Origin: Pantoea agglomerans NBRC 102470
GTDB lineage: Bacteria > Pseudomonadota > Gammaproteobacteria > Enterobacterales > Enterobacteriaceae
NCBI RefSeq assembly: GCF_001598475.1
Contig: NZ_BCZA01000001.1
Span: 1-64,000, forward strand
DNA length: 64,000 nucleotides
Direction: 5' to 3'
Part shown: piece after piece, positions 41,954 to 52,394 of the stretch
Layout of the letters: each line of letters opens with the position of its first letter
Numbering within the stretch: the first letter of the stretch is position 1
Notes under the pieces: generated by a model
Seen by the model: the letters and a program-made list of their open reading frames with translations, nothing else
The model's database searches: none
What the model was told of the DNA's origin: nothing
Position numbers and translations under genes: made by a program

Positions 41954-43105
41954 ATGTCAACCTGGTCACGCCCCGTGATATTGCTGCTTTGCGGCCTGAT
42001 GTTAATGACTGTCGCAATTGCCGTGCTGAATACGCTCGTTCCACTGTGGCTGACGCATGACTTACTGACAACCTGGCAGGTGGGCATCGTAAGCTCCTCC
42101 TATTACACCGGTAACCTCGCAGGGACTCTGCTGGCTGGCTGGTTAATCAGGCATTACGGCTTCAACCGCAGCTACTACCTGGCTACCTTGATGTTTGCCG
42201 TCGCGACTCTGTGCCTGGCGATGATGTCGGGTTTCTGGGCATGGAGTTCAATGCGTTTCATCGCCGGTGTCGGCTGTGCGCTGATGTGGGTGGTGGTCGA
42301 GAGCGCACTTCTGTGCAGCGGAACGGTACGTAATCGGGGACAGCTGCTGGCGGCCTATATGGTTGTCTATTACATCGGCACCGTGACAGGCCAGTTGCTG
42401 GTCAGCAAACTGTCTACGGAATTACTCAGCGTGATTCCGTGGGTGACGTCGCTGGTCTTCTGCGCCGTGCTGCCGCTGGTCTTTACTCGCGTCTCCGCCA
42501 GCGGTGAAGCGACAGAAGCCGCTCCGGCCCGCATCTGGCCGATGCTGCGTCGCCGTAGCTCACGTCTGGGCATCAATGGCTGCATTATCTCTGGCATCCT
42601 TCTGGGCTCGCTTTATGGCCTGATGCCGCTTTACCTGTCACATCAGGGAATGAGTGATGCCAATGTGGGTTACTGGATGGCGTTGCTGGTCAGCGCAGGC
42701 ATTGTGGGCCAGTGGCCCATTGGCCGTCTGGCCGATCGTTTTGGTCGCATGCTGGTGCTGCGAGTTCAGGTCTTTGTGGTTATCCTTGGTGCGATGGCCA
42801 TGTTAACCAATGCCGCGATGGCACCAGCGCTATTTGTTCTGGGGCTGGCAGGCTTCACACTCTATCCGGTGGCGATGTCCTGGGCTTGCGAGACGGTCGC
42901 ACATCATGAACTGGTAGCGATGAATCAGGCACTGCTGATGAGTTATACCGTGGGCAGTCTGGCTGGACCGGCAATGACCTCTGTTCTGATGCAGAATTAT
43001 TCTGACCAGCTGCTGTTCGTGATGATCGCTGCTGTGGCGCTGATTTATCTGGTGATGCTGCTGCGCAAAGCGAATCATCAGGCTACGCCAGTGGCACATG
43101 CCTGA
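41954..43105 (+). CDS. ycaD: MFS transporter YcaD
   Basis: A 383-residue (382 in E. coli) major-facilitator protein with 12 predicted helices. Two halves are recognisable by the MFS-type loop [10 protein letters not shown] in the second half (near 250-262) and its degenerate counterpart [13 protein letters not shown] in the first. The substrate is unknown. The ATG at 41954 gives MSTWSRPV, matching the E. coli N-terminus; a TTG at 41933 would add 7 residues. No strong ribosome-binding site precedes it. It converges on pflA across a bidirectional terminator. Confidence 0.92.
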   Translation: MSTWSRPVILLLCGLMLMTVAIAVLNTLVPLWLTHDLLTTWQVGIVSSSYYTGNLAGTLLAGWLIRHYGFNRSYYLATLMFAVATLCLAMMSGFWAWSSMRFIAGVGCALMWVVVESALLCSGTVRNRGQLLAAYMVVYYIGTVTGQLLVSKLSTELLSVIPWVTSLVFCAVLPLVFTRVSASGEATEAAPARIWPMLRRRSSRLGINGCIISGILLGSLYGLMPLYLSHQGMSDANVGYWMALLVSAGIVGQWPIGRLADRFGRMLVLRVQVFVVILGAMAMLTNAAMAPALFVLGLAGFTLYPVAMSWACETVAHHELVAMNQALLMSYTVGSLAGPAMTSVLMQNYSDQLLFVMIAAVALIYLVMLLRKANHQATPVAHA

Positions 43106-43117
43106 TCGCTGAACAGC

Positions 43118-43146
43118 AAAAAGGGAGCGTTAAGCTCCCTTTTTTT
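43118..43146. terminator. Bidirectional terminator between ycaD and pflA
   Basis: Stem AAAAAGGGAGC/GCTCCCTTTTT with loop GTTAA; T7 on the + strand and A5 on the left, between the convergent stops of ycaD (43105) and pflA (43159). Confidence 0.93.
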
Positions 43147-43158
43147 GTGGCAGATTCT

Positions 43159-43899
43159 TCAGTACATCACTTCGTGGCCATAGCTGGCGAGAATGTTTTT
43201 CACGCGATCCATTGTCTCTTTGCTCGGTGGCTTCACCCCGTCCAGCTTGTACTCTTCACCCATCGCAATCCATTTATGCTTACCCAGCTCATGATAGGGC
43301 AGCAATTCAATCTTCTCAACGTTCTCCATGTCACGCGTGAATTCACCCAAGCGATGTGCGGTGTCATCATCGTCGGAATAGCCGGGCACCACGACAAAAC
43401 GGATCCATGTCCGTTTGCCTTTTTTCTGCAGGTAACGGGCAAAGTCCAGCGTACGGTGATTGGAGACACCCACCAGAATCTGATGCACGTCGTCATTCAT
43501 CTGTTTCAGGTCGAGCATCACTAAGTCGGTAACGTCGAGCAGTTCATCGATCACCGGATCATAGCGGCGTACGAAGCCGTTGGTGTCGAGACAGGTATGA
43601 ATACCTTCGGCCTTACAGGCACGGAACCAGTCGCGCACAAATTCAGCCTGAAGAATGGCTTCACCGCCTGAGGCCGTGACGCCGCCGCCAGAGGCGTTCA
43701 TAAAATGGCGATAGGAGAGCACATCCGCCATCAGCTCTTCGACGCTGATCTCTTTGCCACCGTGCGTATCCCAGGTGTCGCGGTTGTGACAGTAGAGGCA
43801 GCGCATCAGGCAGCCCTGGAAGAAGGTGATAAAACGGATACCGGGACCATCGACGGTGCCGCAGGATTCAAATGAGTGGATACGACCGTTAACTGACAT
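43159..43899 (-). CDS. pflA: Pyruvate formate-lyase-activating enzyme
   Basis: A 246-residue radical-SAM enzyme, the E. coli length. The [4Fe-4S] cluster motif is C30-L-M-R-C34-L-Y-C37, followed by [10 protein letters not shown], the SAM-binding GGE. It generates the glycyl radical on PflB under anoxia, using flavodoxin. It lies 165 bp downstream of pflB behind a hairpin, so expression relies on readthrough or its own promoter, as in K-12. Confidence 0.97.
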   Translation of the reverse strand: MSVNGRIHSFESCGTVDGPGIRFITFFQGCLMRCLYCHNRDTWDTHGGKEISVEELMADVLSYRHFMNASGGGVTASGGEAILQAEFVRDWFRACKAEGIHTCLDTNGFVRRYDPVIDELLDVTDLVMLDLKQMNDDVHQILVGVSNHRTLDFARYLQKKGKRTWIRFVVVPGYSDDDDTAHRLGEFTRDMENVEKIELLPYHELGKHKWIAMGEEYKLDGVKPPSKETMDRVKNILASYGHEVMY

Positions 43900-44020
43900 T
43901 GCGATGTTTACTCCAGTAAGTCTGCCGGGACAGACGGCGCAATCTCTGTTGCGCTCAGGGCAGGAAATCGATTCTGGTGGGAACCTTGATGGAGGTGACC
44001 ACCAGAACAGACTTTTAATT

Positions 44021-44046
44021 AAAAGGCTCCGCGAGGAGCCTTTTTT
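44021..44046. terminator. Hairpin terminator between pflB and pflA
   Basis: Stem AAGGCTCC/GGAGCCTT with a GCGA loop. On the minus strand it is followed by TTTTAATT; on the + strand by T6. It sits 17 bp after the pflB stop and probably lowers pflA expression relative to pflB. Confidence 0.8.
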
Positions 44047-44063
44047 ATCAGGTAGAGCAGTAA

Positions 44064-46346
44064 TTACAGTGACTTAGTGAAGGTTCGGGTAATCACATCC
44101 TGCTGCTGCTCTTTAGTCAGTGAGTTAAAGCGCACAGCGTAACCGGAAACGCGAATGGTCAGCTGCGGATATTTCTCTGGATGTTCCATCGCGTCCAGCA
44201 GCATTTCACGGTTCATAACGTTAACGTTGAGGTGCTGACCGCCTTCGATGCTGGCTTCGTGATGGAAGTAACCATCCATCAGACCGGCAAGGTTGGTTTT
44301 CCGCACGTTATCATCTTTACCCAGCGCGTTTGGTACGATTGAGAAGGTATAGGAGATACCATCTTTTGCATAGGCAAACGGCAGTTTCGCGACGGAAGTC
44401 AGCGAGGCAACTGCACCTTTCTGGTCACGACCATGCATCGGGTTAGCACCTGGTCCAAACGGCGCGCCAGCGCGACGTCCATCTGGTGTGTTACCGGTTT
44501 TCTTACCATATACCACGTTCGAGGTAATGGTCAGAACAGACTGCGTCGGCACGGCATTACGATAGGTGTTCAGCTGCTGAATTTTCTTCATGAAGCGTTC
44601 AACCAGATCGCAGGCCAGGTCATCTACCCGTGAGTCGTTGTTACCGAACTGCGGATATTCGCCTTCAATGTCGAAGTCGATGGCCAGACCATCTTCGTCA
44701 CGAATCGGTTTGACTTTGGCATATTTAATGGCAGAAAGTGAATCCGCAGCGACGGAGAGACCCGCGATACCACAGGCCATGGTGCGGTAGACATCCCGAT
44801 CATGTAAGGCCATCAGTGCCGCTTCGTAGCTGTATTTATCATGCATGTAGTGAATGATGTTCAGCGAAGTCACATACTGTTTTGCCAGCCAGTCCATGAA
44901 GTGATCCATACGCTCCATGACGGTGTCGAAATCCAGTACGTCGTCGCTGATTTTGTCGCCTTTCGGTCCAACCTGCATTTTCAGCTTTTCATCCACGCCG
45001 CCGTTGATTGCGTAGAGCAGCGTTTTCGCCAGGTTGGCACGTGCGCCAAAGAACTGCATTTGTTTGCCGACAATCATCGGGCTCACGCAGCAGGCGATTG
45101 CGTAGTCATCATTGTCGAAATCAGCACGCATCAGGTCATCGTTCTCATACTGCAAAGATGAGGTATCGATAGAGACCTTAGCGGCATATTTTTTGAAATT
45201 AATCGGCAGTTTTTCTGACCACAGGATGGTCATGTTCGGCTCAGGTGAAGGACCCATGGTGTAGAGGGTATTCAGGAAGCGGAACGTACTTTTTGAGACC
45301 AGGGTACGGCCATCAACGCCCATACCTGCCAGTGATTCCGTTGCCCAGATTGGGTCACCTGAGAACAGCTCATCATATTCAGGTGTACGCAGGAAGCGAA
45401 CCATGCGCAGTTTCATCACCAGATGGTCAATCAGTTCCTGTGCCTGCTCTTCAGTCAGTTTACCGGCTTTAAGGTCACGTTCGATGTAAACATCAAGGAA
45501 GGTTGAGACGCGGCCAAATGACATGGCAGCACCGTTTTGTGATTTAACTGCAGCCAGGTAGCCATAGTAAGTCCACTGTACTGCTTCAACCGCATTGGTA
45601 GCCGGACCGGAGATGTCATGGCCATATTTTGCTGCCATCTCTTTAATCTGGGCCAGCGCATGATGCTGGTCAGAAATCTCTTCACGCAGACGAATAGTCG
45701 CTTCCAGATTAACGCCATTCTCTAAATCTTCCTGAAGTGAGGCGAACTGAGCGAATTTATCCGCCATCAGGAAATCGATGCCGTACAGCGCCACACGACG
45801 ATAGTCACCGATAATACGGCCACGGCCATAAGCATCAGGAAGGCCGGTCAGGATTCCTGATTTACGGCAGCGCAGAATGTCCGGGGTATAAACATCGAAC
45901 ACGCCCTGGTTGTGCGTTTTGCGGTATTCGGTGAAGATTTTTTTCAGTGAAGGGTCGAGTTCACGGCCATACACTTTGCATGACCCTTCGACCATTTTGA
46001 TGCCGCCATAAGGAATGATGGCGCGTTTTAATGGCGCTTCGGTCTGCAGACCAACAATTTTTTCCAGTGGCTTAATGATGTAACCCGCGTCGTGCGAGGT
46101 AATGGTTGAGGCGAGATCGGTGTCGAAGTCGACTGGCGCGTGGGTGCGGTTCTCAATTTTGATGCCTTCCAGCACGCTTTCCCACAGTTTGGTGGTCGCT
46201 TCAGTGGCACCCGCCAGGAATGACTCGTCACCTTCATATGGGGTGTAGTTTTTCTGAATGAAGTCGCGCACATTGACGCTATTCTGCCATTCGCCTTCAG
46301 CAAATCCTTCCCATGCTGAAGCCAGTTTTGCATTAAGTTCGGTCAT
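44064..46346 (-). CDS. pflB: Formate acetyltransferase (pyruvate formate-lyase)
   Basis: A 760-residue glycyl-radical enzyme, the E. coli length. It converts pyruvate and CoA to acetyl-CoA and formate under anoxia. The active-site pair is C419-C420 in YAIACCVSP, and the radical glycine is in RVSGYAVRF near residue 735. It is cotranscribed with focA upstream (71-bp gap) and activated by PflA encoded just downstream. Confidence 0.98.
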   Translation of the reverse strand: MTELNAKLASAWEGFAEGEWQNSVNVRDFIQKNYTPYEGDESFLAGATEATTKLWESVLEGIKIENRTHAPVDFDTDLASTITSHDAGYIIKPLEKIVGLQTEAPLKRAIIPYGGIKMVEGSCKVYGRELDPSLKKIFTEYRKTHNQGVFDVYTPDILRCRKSGILTGLPDAYGRGRIIGDYRRVALYGIDFLMADKFAQFASLQEDLENGVNLEATIRLREEISDQHHALAQIKEMAAKYGHDISGPATNAVEAVQWTYYGYLAAVKSQNGAAMSFGRVSTFLDVYIERDLKAGKLTEEQAQELIDHLVMKLRMVRFLRTPEYDELFSGDPIWATESLAGMGVDGRTLVSKSTFRFLNTLYTMGPSPEPNMTILWSEKLPINFKKYAAKVSIDTSSLQYENDDLMRADFDNDDYAIACCVSPMIVGKQMQFFGARANLAKTLLYAINGGVDEKLKMQVGPKGDKISDDVLDFDTVMERMDHFMDWLAKQYVTSLNIIHYMHDKYSYEAALMALHDRDVYRTMACGIAGLSVAADSLSAIKYAKVKPIRDEDGLAIDFDIEGEYPQFGNNDSRVDDLACDLVERFMKKIQQLNTYRNAVPTQSVLTITSNVVYGKKTGNTPDGRRAGAPFGPGANPMHGRDQKGAVASLTSVAKLPFAYAKDGISYTFSIVPNALGKDDNVRKTNLAGLMDGYFHHEASIEGGQHLNVNVMNREMLLDAMEHPEKYPQLTIRVSGYAVRFNSLTKEQQQDVITRTFTKSL

Positions 46347-46417
46347 AATATACCTGCCTTATATGAGGAGACTTTACGGTCGGGCACAGCCAACTTCCTG
46401 TGCCGTCAAAAATGCGT

Positions 46418-47278
46418 TTAATGAACCTGGTCACCTTTACGGAGATAGATAACCCAGTAGGTCAACCCAACCAGAACGCCGCCGCCGATAATGTTTCCGA
46501 TGGTCACGGGAATCAGGTTGTCGATAATAAAGTTACTGAGGGTCAGCGAGTGAAACTGTGCCGCCGTGGTGCCAGCTGCCTGCCAGAATTCAGGTGTCGC
46601 GAAGTCACGAATAGCAATGGCATAGGGTATAAGAAACATGTTGGCGATACTGTGTTCGAAACCGCTTGCGACAAACATCGCAACAGGCAGAATCATCACG
46701 ACCAGCTTATCGGTCAGGGTGCGGCCTGAGTAACTCATCCAGACGGCGAGACAGACCAGCAGATTGGCTAATGTACCCAGACAAACCGCCTCTATGAAGG
46801 TGTGATGCATCTTGTGGTCGGCGGTTTGCAGGACATTTAATCCCCAGGCACCATTCGCGACCATGTGCTGTCCGGCAAACCACATCAGGGCGACAAAGAA
46901 GAGTGCACCTGCAAGGTTACCGGCGTAGACGTTAATCCAGTTGCGGGCCAGCTGTCCCCAGCTGATGCGGCCACTGGCTTTGGCGACAACGATTAATACA
47001 GTAGAGGTAAAAAGGTCGGCACCGCATACCACGACCAGCATTAAGCCGAGTGAAAAGCAGATACCTCCAATCAGTTTGGCTATGCCGTAGGGCATCGCGC
47101 CGCTACCGGTGGTCGCTGTAATATAAAAAACGAATGCGATTGAGATAAATACGCCGGCGTTTATTGCCAGAAAGAAGGTCGTAAAAGGATGTTTGGTTGC
47201 TTTATAGATACCCGCGTCTTCGGCCACTTTCGCCATCGCGGCGGGTAATAAAAGATTAAAAGGGTTGTCAGTTTTCAC
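46418..47278 (-). CDS. focA: Formate channel FocA
   Basis: A 286-residue (285 in E. coli) formate/nitrite transporter forming a pentameric aquaporin-like channel. Six helices are visible, with the functional Omega-loop threonine region and the gating His in the HSLTLSNFIIDNLIPVTIGN stretch (key H-x4-N). It moves formate made by PflB across the inner membrane. First gene of focA-pflB. Confidence 0.96.
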   Translation of the reverse strand: MKTDNPFNLLLPAAMAKVAEDAGIYKATKHPFTTFFLAINAGVFISIAFVFYITATTGSGAMPYGIAKLIGGICFSLGLMLVVVCGADLFTSTVLIVVAKASGRISWGQLARNWINVYAGNLAGALFFVALMWFAGQHMVANGAWGLNVLQTADHKMHHTFIEAVCLGTLANLLVCLAVWMSYSGRTLTDKLVVMILPVAMFVASGFEHSIANMFLIPYAIAIRDFATPEFWQAAGTTAAQFHSLTLSNFIIDNLIPVTIGNIIGGGVLVGLTYWVIYLRKGDQVH

Positions 47279-47651
47279 ACTAACTTACTCCTGAAGTTGT
47301 CTGAAAAAATACTAACAAAGGAGTATAGGTCAGTAATTGATATGGATCATGTTTGCCAGGGTGGTAACACACTGGTCGCAAATTAATGAGAAAATTATGA
47401 GTTAACTAACTGAATATAAACAAATAAATTTATTTTAAAAATACAAAAATATTTTAATATAAAGTGATGCGCCACTTTTTTAGTTCAGCCTGTGTTATTA
47501 ATTAATGGCTTATGTGTTAATTAAAATGATGTGATGTAATAAGAAGGAATTTTAAAGTAGCTAATGTTTCATAGAGAAAGTGGGGAAGGATGGCACCAGA
47601 TAAATCCAGTGCCATGGTTAGCCGTCTGCTTTCAGTCTTACGCGTTATGGT
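47279..47651. other. AT-rich focA upstream region
   Basis: 373 bp between the focA start and the ycaO stop. It includes an FNR-type site at 47337-47350 and a 60-bp block (47401-47460) with only six G or C. A 7-bp hairpin ATGGCAC/GTGCCAT (47590-47615) without a T run lies just after ycaO. No ORF is credible. K-12 focA-pfl has many promoters controlled by FNR, ArcA and IHF across a similar region. Confidence 0.65.
47337..47350. promoter_or_regulatory. FNR-type binding site upstream of focA
   Basis: TTGATATGGATCAT matches the FNR consensus TTGAT-N4-ATCAA at 9 of 10 positions. It lies about 60 bp upstream of the focA start, where anaerobic activation by FNR is expected. Confidence 0.75.
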
Positions 47652-49415
47652 TTACGCGTTTTTCCAGTAGTGACGTTTGGCGTTTTGCAGTTTTTCGTAG
47701 GCGGCAAGCAGAGACTGATGGGCCGGGAAGGCCTGCAGCTCATCATCAACAGCCTGAAGGCCGTTAAACGGATTCTCACCACTGATCGCGGCTGAGGCTG
47801 CTTCCATTGCGCTCTCACCATACATCCGCAGGAAAGCGTGATGATACTGCAATGGATCACGCTCATCTTCCATAGCCAGTAACAGCAGGGTCTGCAGGCA
47901 ACGATAGTAGTTAGCGCGCTCTGGCGTAAAGATTGAGCTGTTAAACTCCATCGTCCATTCTGTCCAGATCAATGCCTGATCCAGATCGCCGCCCGCCAGC
48001 GCCAGCATCGCTTTTAATTCGCCAACACGCAGCGTGTACCAGCCATTGTCTTTACCGGTCGCCAGACCCAGCAGCTCACGAACGCGGGTGAAGTCATCAA
48101 AGCCTTCATCATCAAGCTGTCCAATCAGATCCAGATACTCTTCCGGATTCCAGTTGCTGTCAGGCAGGGCCAGCAGGGTTTCACGCATGCCCGCTCCCAT
48201 GCTGTTGTTCGCCAGGAACAGATCTTCTGCCGGATAGATATCAGACATGCCTGGCACGATGATGCGGCAGGCATAGACACCCAGATGCTCGTAGTCTGCA
48301 ATATAGACTTCCTTATCTTCCGAGGCGAAGATTGCCATCAGCGTGGCGAATTCCTGTTCGGTGCTGCCCGCGAATGACCAGTCGACAAAAGGATAATCCG
48401 CAGTTTCTTTAAACAGATCCCAGGAGATCAGGCCGCTTGAATCGATGAAGTGTGTTTCAAGGTTGGCATGCTCAGCCACTTCTTCGTCATCAAAGGTCGG
48501 TGGAGTAAACACATCCAGATCTTTGAGGCTTCGGCCCTGCAGCAACTCGGTAACGGTACGCTCCAGCGCCACACCGAAATCAGGGTGAGCACCAAATGAG
48601 GCAAAACAGGTTCCGTTGGTTGGGTTAAACAGCACCACGCAGATAACCGGATATTTACCGCCGAGAGAGGCGTCATAAGCGAAAATCGGGAAGCCTTCCG
48701 CTTCAAGACGTGCAATCGCTTCGATCACTTCAGGATAACGTTGCATCACGTCATCTGGAATCGCAGGCAGGCTGATCGCTTCAGCAATAATGCGGTTTTT
48801 AATGTAGCGCTCAAACACTTCAGACAGCCCCTGAACACGCGCTTCGTTCGCGGTATTACCTGCCGACATGCCGTTTGAGACATAGAGGTTGCCGATAATA
48901 TTCATCGGGATATAGACAGTCTGCTGGTCGGACTGACGGGTAAAGGGCAGGGCGCAGATACCACGTTCAGTATTCCCGGACTGCAGATCAATCAGGCCGG
49001 AAGCCGTCAGTGCATTGTCGGGATCGTAAAATGCGCGCAGGCGCGGATCCAGAATACCTTCAGGTAAGGACTCATCATCAGGTAACGCAAACCATTTTTC
49101 ATTGGGATAGTGAACAAAATCGCCGTTAGCGATCTTTTTTCCCAGCCAGAAGTCAGCAAAAAAATAGTTAGTTGAGAGACGCTCGAAATACTCGCCCAGC
49201 GCGGAGGCCAGCGCCGCTTTTTTACTGGCGCCCTTGCCGTTGGTAAAACAGAGCGGGCAATCGCGGTCGCGGATATGCACTGACCAGACATGGGGGACAG
49301 GATTAAGCCAGGACGCTTCTTCAATGTTAAAGCCAAGATCCTGCAGCTTGTTCTGGAAACGCGCAATGGAGTCTTCCAGTGCGGCATCTTTGCCCGGGAT
49401 AAATGTTTGCGTCAT
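47652..49415 (-). CDS. ycaO: YcaO family protein (ribosomal S12 methylthiolation accessory factor)
   Basis: A 587-residue (586 in E. coli) protein: an ATP-using YcaO domain (about 50-400) followed by a C-terminal TPR-like helical domain. In E. coli it helps RimO methylthiolate Asp of ribosomal protein S12. YcaO-type ATP/Mg sites are suggested by the EYFERLSTNYF segment near 72-83 and NEARVQGLSEVFERY near 184-198 (key E-x-x-E-R). It is on the same strand as focA, 373 bp upstream. The K-12 neighbour ycaP is missing. Confidence 0.93.
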   Translation of the reverse strand: MTQTFIPGKDAALEDSIARFQNKLQDLGFNIEEASWLNPVPHVWSVHIRDRDCPLCFTNGKGASKKAALASALGEYFERLSTNYFFADFWLGKKIANGDFVHYPNEKWFALPDDESLPEGILDPRLRAFYDPDNALTASGLIDLQSGNTERGICALPFTRQSDQQTVYIPMNIIGNLYVSNGMSAGNTANEARVQGLSEVFERYIKNRIIAEAISLPAIPDDVMQRYPEVIEAIARLEAEGFPIFAYDASLGGKYPVICVVLFNPTNGTCFASFGAHPDFGVALERTVTELLQGRSLKDLDVFTPPTFDDEEVAEHANLETHFIDSSGLISWDLFKETADYPFVDWSFAGSTEQEFATLMAIFASEDKEVYIADYEHLGVYACRIIVPGMSDIYPAEDLFLANNSMGAGMRETLLALPDSNWNPEEYLDLIGQLDDEGFDDFTRVRELLGLATGKDNGWYTLRVGELKAMLALAGGDLDQALIWTEWTMEFNSSIFTPERANYYRCLQTLLLLAMEDERDPLQYHHAFLRMYGESAMEAASAAISGENPFNGLQAVDDELQAFPAHQSLLAAYEKLQNAKRHYWKNA

Positions 49416-49741
49416 AGTGCCGCTCTCTCAGTTGTCATAGGGTGCGTAAAGCGCGCAATGATACGGATTTTGCTAACAGACCGCTATCAGGGCGGGACAT
49501 TTTTACCGGCTTACTTTACCGGCTTAGTTTTCATCACTTCTGCTCTCAGGCCAAACGCGGATTAATGGCGCTGGATAAAACCTCACAAAATTCCGCGCAG
49601 GTTTGCATTGCTAACATAACCTCCGGCGAGCCAGATTCAGAAAATGTGACCGCTCCCTGATTTATGATTGCAGCTATCAGAATGCAGTGATAAAACCGGA
49701 TGGTTATTCATAACCGTTCGATATGACAGTGGTGAGGGGAA
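49416..49741. other. ycaO/serC divergent intergenic region
   Basis: 326 bp carrying the divergent promoters of ycaO and serC and a 13-bp-period tandem repeat (49502-49526). A 72-codon open frame (49442-49660) has no ribosome-binding site or recognisable features. In K-12 ycaP occupies this place; no remnant is seen. Confidence 0.5.
49502..49526 (+). repeat. Tandem direct repeat TTTACCGGCTTA
   Basis: Two exact copies of the 12-mer TTTACCGGCTTA (49502-49513 and 49515-49526) separated by one C, about 90-110 bp upstream of the ycaO start on the other strand. Could be a binding-site pair or slippage product. Confidence 0.85.
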
Positions 49742-50827
49742 ATGACGCAAGTTTATAATTTTAGCTCTGGCCCGGCGATGCTACCGGTTGAAGTGCTTCG
49801 TCGTGCAGAACAGGAACTGACGAACTGGCGCGGTCTGGGTACCTCTGTAATGGAGATCAGTCACCGCAGTAAAGAGTTTATTCAGGTGGCTGAAGAAGCG
49901 GAGCAGGACTTCCGTGATCTGCTAAAAATACCGTCGAATTACAAAGTTTTATTCTGTCATGGTGGGGCGCGTGCGCAGTTCGCTGCCGTACCGGGAAATC
50001 TGCTGGGTAAAGCGACCAGTGCCGACTATGTTGATGGCGGTTACTGGGCGCATAGCGCAATAAAAGAAGCGGAAAAGTTTTGTTCCCCACGCACGCTTGA
50101 TGTCAAAACAACGCGCGACGGTAAACGAGCCATCCTGCCGATGAGCGAATGGGAGGTGAGTGAGACGTCCGCTTACCTGCATTTCTGCCCGAATGAAACC
50201 ATTGATGGCATCGCGATTGACGAACAGCCCGACTTTGGCAGTAAAACCGTTGTTGCTGATTTCTCATCCACCATTCTGTCACGCCCTATCGATGTGAGTC
50301 GTTACGGTGTGATTTATGCGGGTGCGCAGAAAAATGTGGGCCCGGCCGGATTAACGCTGGTTGTCGTTCGCGAAGATCTGCTGGGTCAGGCGCACGCCTC
50401 TGTGCCCTCAATCCTCGATTACAAAGTGCTGGCCGATAACGATTCGATGTTTAACACCCCGCCGACTTTTGCGTGGTATCTCTCAGGGCTGGTGTTTAAA
50501 TGGCTGAAAGAGAAGGGCGGTGTCGCTGAAATTGATCGTATCAATCAGGCAAAATCTGACCTGCTTTATGGCGTAATCGATCACAGTGGCTTCTATCGTA
50601 ATGATGTGGCAACAGAAAACCGCTCACGCATGAACATCCCTTTCCAGCTGGCCGATGCTTCGCTCGATGCGCTGTTCCTGGAAGAGTCGTTTAAGGCGGG
50701 ATTACACGCGCTTAAAGGCCATCGTGTAGTAGGCGGTATGCGCGCCTCTATTTATAATGCGATGCCGCTGGAAGGTGTGAAGGCCCTGACCGATTTCATG
50801 GTCGATTTTGAACGCCGTCACGGCTGA
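49742..50827 (+). CDS. serC: Phosphoserine aminotransferase
   Basis: A 361-residue (362 in E. coli) PLP enzyme for serine and pyridoxine synthesis (3-phosphohydroxypyruvate to phosphoserine). FSSGPAMLP opens the protein, [15 protein letters not shown] holds the PLP Asp, and the Schiff-base lysine is in [12 protein letters not shown] near residue 198. AGGGG precedes the ATG. It forms an operon with aroA, 82 bp downstream, with a hairpin between. Confidence 0.97.
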   Translation: MTQVYNFSSGPAMLPVEVLRRAEQELTNWRGLGTSVMEISHRSKEFIQVAEEAEQDFRDLLKIPSNYKVLFCHGGARAQFAAVPGNLLGKATSADYVDGGYWAHSAIKEAEKFCSPRTLDVKTTRDGKRAILPMSEWEVSETSAYLHFCPNETIDGIAIDEQPDFGSKTVVADFSSTILSRPIDVSRYGVIYAGAQKNVGPAGLTLVVVREDLLGQAHASVPSILDYKVLADNDSMFNTPPTFAWYLSGLVFKWLKEKGGVAEIDRINQAKSDLLYGVIDHSGFYRNDVATENRSRMNIPFQLADASLDALFLEESFKAGLHALKGHRVVGGMRASIYNAMPLEGVKALTDFMVDFERRHG

Positions 50828-50858
50828 TTATTAAGATATCAGCATTGATGCTGATGCC

Positions 50859-50893
50859 AGACCTCGTCACACGGCGAGGTCTCTGTATTTTTT
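50859..50893 (+). terminator. Attenuator-like hairpin between serC and aroA
   Basis: Stem AGACCTCG/CGAGGTCT with an 8-nt loop, followed by CTGTATTTTTT. It resembles an incomplete terminator in the serC-aroA gap; an intercistronic hairpin is also known in the E. coli operon. Confidence 0.55.
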
Positions 50894-50909
50894 GAGGATT
50901 TCGTTTCAC

Positions 50910-52196
50910 ATGCAGGACTCCCTGACTCTCCAACCGATTGCGCGCGTCAACGGCACGGTAAATCTGCCCGGCTCAAAGAGCGTTTCCAATCGTGCATTGC
51001 TGCTGGCTGCTCTGGCTAAAGGTACAACCCGTCTTACCAACCTGCTCGACAGCGACGACGTTAAGCACATGCTGAACGCGCTGACCGCGCTTGGTGTAAG
51101 CTATACGCTTTCCAGCGATCGCACCCTGTGTGAAGTGACGGGAAATGCCGGGCCACTGCACGCATCTCAACCGCTGTCACTGTTTCTGGGCAATGCCGGA
51201 ACCGCAATGCGTCCGCTGGCCGCGGCGCTTTGTCTGGGCCAGCACGATATCGAACTGACCGGCGAACCCCGCATGAAAGAGCGTCCAATCGGGCATCTGG
51301 TTGACGCACTTCGTCAGGGCGGAGCAACCATTGAGTACCTGGAAAACGAAAACTATCCGCCGCTGCGTTTACGCGGTGGTTTTACCGGGGGTGAAGTCAG
51401 TGTGGATGGCAGCGTTTCCAGCCAGTTCCTGACCGCGCTGCTGATGACCGCGCCGCTGGCACAGCAGGATACCTGTATCACCATCAAAGGTGATTTGGTG
51501 TCGAAACCTTACATCGATATTACCCTCAATCTGATGCAGTGCTTTGGCGTCGAGGTTGAGAATCAGAACTATCAGCGCTTCCTGATCAAGGGACAGCAAC
51601 AGTATCAGTCGCCGGGTGATTACCTGGTTGAAGGCGATGCCTCTTCCGCTTCCTATTTCCTGGCCGCTGCCGCCATTAAAGGCGGAACGGTTCGCGTCAC
51701 CGGGATTGGACGCCAGAGTGTGCAGGGTGACATCCGGTTTGCTGACGTGCTGGAAAAGATGGGCGCGACGATTGAGTGGGGCGATGATTACATTGCCTGT
51801 ACGGCCGGAAAACTGCAGGCCATTGATATGGATATGAACCATATTCCGGATGCTGCAATGACCATCGCGACTACGGCGCTATTTGCAGAGGGCACCACCC
51901 GGTTACGCAATATTTATAACTGGCGGGTAAAAGAGACCGATCGACTGAGCGCAATGGCCACAGAGCTGCGTAAAGTCGGGGCAGAAGTTGAAGAGGGTCA
52001 TGACTACATCCGCATTACGCCGCCAGCGACGCTGATTCATGCGGATATTGGCACCTACAATGACCACCGCATGGCGATGTGTTTCTCTCTGGTTGCACTT
52101 TCTGATACCCCGGTGACCATTCTCGATCCTGGCTGTACTGCAAAAACCTTCCCGGACTATTTCGTTCAACTGGCTAAAATCAGCCAGAGCGCCTGA
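50910..52196 (+). CDS. aroA: 3-phosphoshikimate 1-carboxyvinyltransferase (EPSP synthase)
   Basis: A 428-residue (427 in E. coli) shikimate-pathway enzyme joining PEP and shikimate 3-phosphate. Class I EPSPS motifs: [18 protein letters not shown] near 22-39, [19 protein letters not shown] near 92-110 (GNAGTAMRP) and the RVKETDR motif near 340. The ATG at 50910 gives [10 protein letters not shown]; a TTG 18 bp upstream would add 6 residues. It is followed by a stable hairpin; ycaL, which separates aroA and cmk in K-12, is absent. Confidence 0.98.
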   Translation: MQDSLTLQPIARVNGTVNLPGSKSVSNRALLLAALAKGTTRLTNLLDSDDVKHMLNALTALGVSYTLSSDRTLCEVTGNAGPLHASQPLSLFLGNAGTAMRPLAAALCLGQHDIELTGEPRMKERPIGHLVDALRQGGATIEYLENENYPPLRLRGGFTGGEVSVDGSVSSQFLTALLMTAPLAQQDTCITIKGDLVSKPYIDITLNLMQCFGVEVENQNYQRFLIKGQQQYQSPGDYLVEGDASSASYFLAAAAIKGGTVRVTGIGRQSVQGDIRFADVLEKMGATIEWGDDYIACTAGKLQAIDMDMNHIPDAAMTIATTALFAEGTTRLRNIYNWRVKETDRLSAMATELRKVGAEVEEGHDYIRITPPATLIHADIGTYNDHRMAMCFSLVALSDTPVTILDPGCTAKTFPDYFVQLAKISQSA

Positions 52197-52205
52197 TATC
52201 TTCCC

Positions 52206-52228
52206 TTCCGGTGCGGTTCGCACCGGAA
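52206..52228 (+). terminator. Hairpin after aroA
   Basis: Perfect 10-bp stem TTCCGGTGCG/CGCACCGGAA with loop GTT, 10 bp after the aroA stop. There is no immediate T run, so it may act with Rho or protect the 3' end. Confidence 0.5.
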
Positions 52229-52332
52229 CTCCCCTGATTTTATCTGGCTGTAACAGGCCAGAGATCCTCTGAATTGACTAAGATTACGAACCTGATCAGT
52301 GCGAAAGGGTAACCAAGCCGTGCTATGCAGCG

Positions 52333-52338
52333 TATAAT
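52333..52338 (+). promoter_or_regulatory. Candidate -10 element of the cmk-rpsA promoter
   Basis: A perfect TATAAT (52333-52338) lies 57 bp upstream of the cmk ATG. The -35 candidate at 17-bp spacing (TAACCA, 52310-52315) is poor. Confidence 0.5.
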
Positions 52339-52394
52339 GCTAGTCATTAATGGTGACCGAAAGGTCAGGAAGCACGCAGCAACAGGAGGGAATA

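Noticed and set aside
47461-47481. AAAGTG/CACTTT hairpin with T run upstream of focA
   Set aside because: A six-base-pair AT-rich stem is too weak for a terminator, and no transcript is expected to end there.
49442-49660. A 72-codon + strand frame between ycaO and serC
   Set aside because: No ribosome-binding site, it includes the tandem repeat, and no feature resembles a known small protein. It may be chance in a promoter region.
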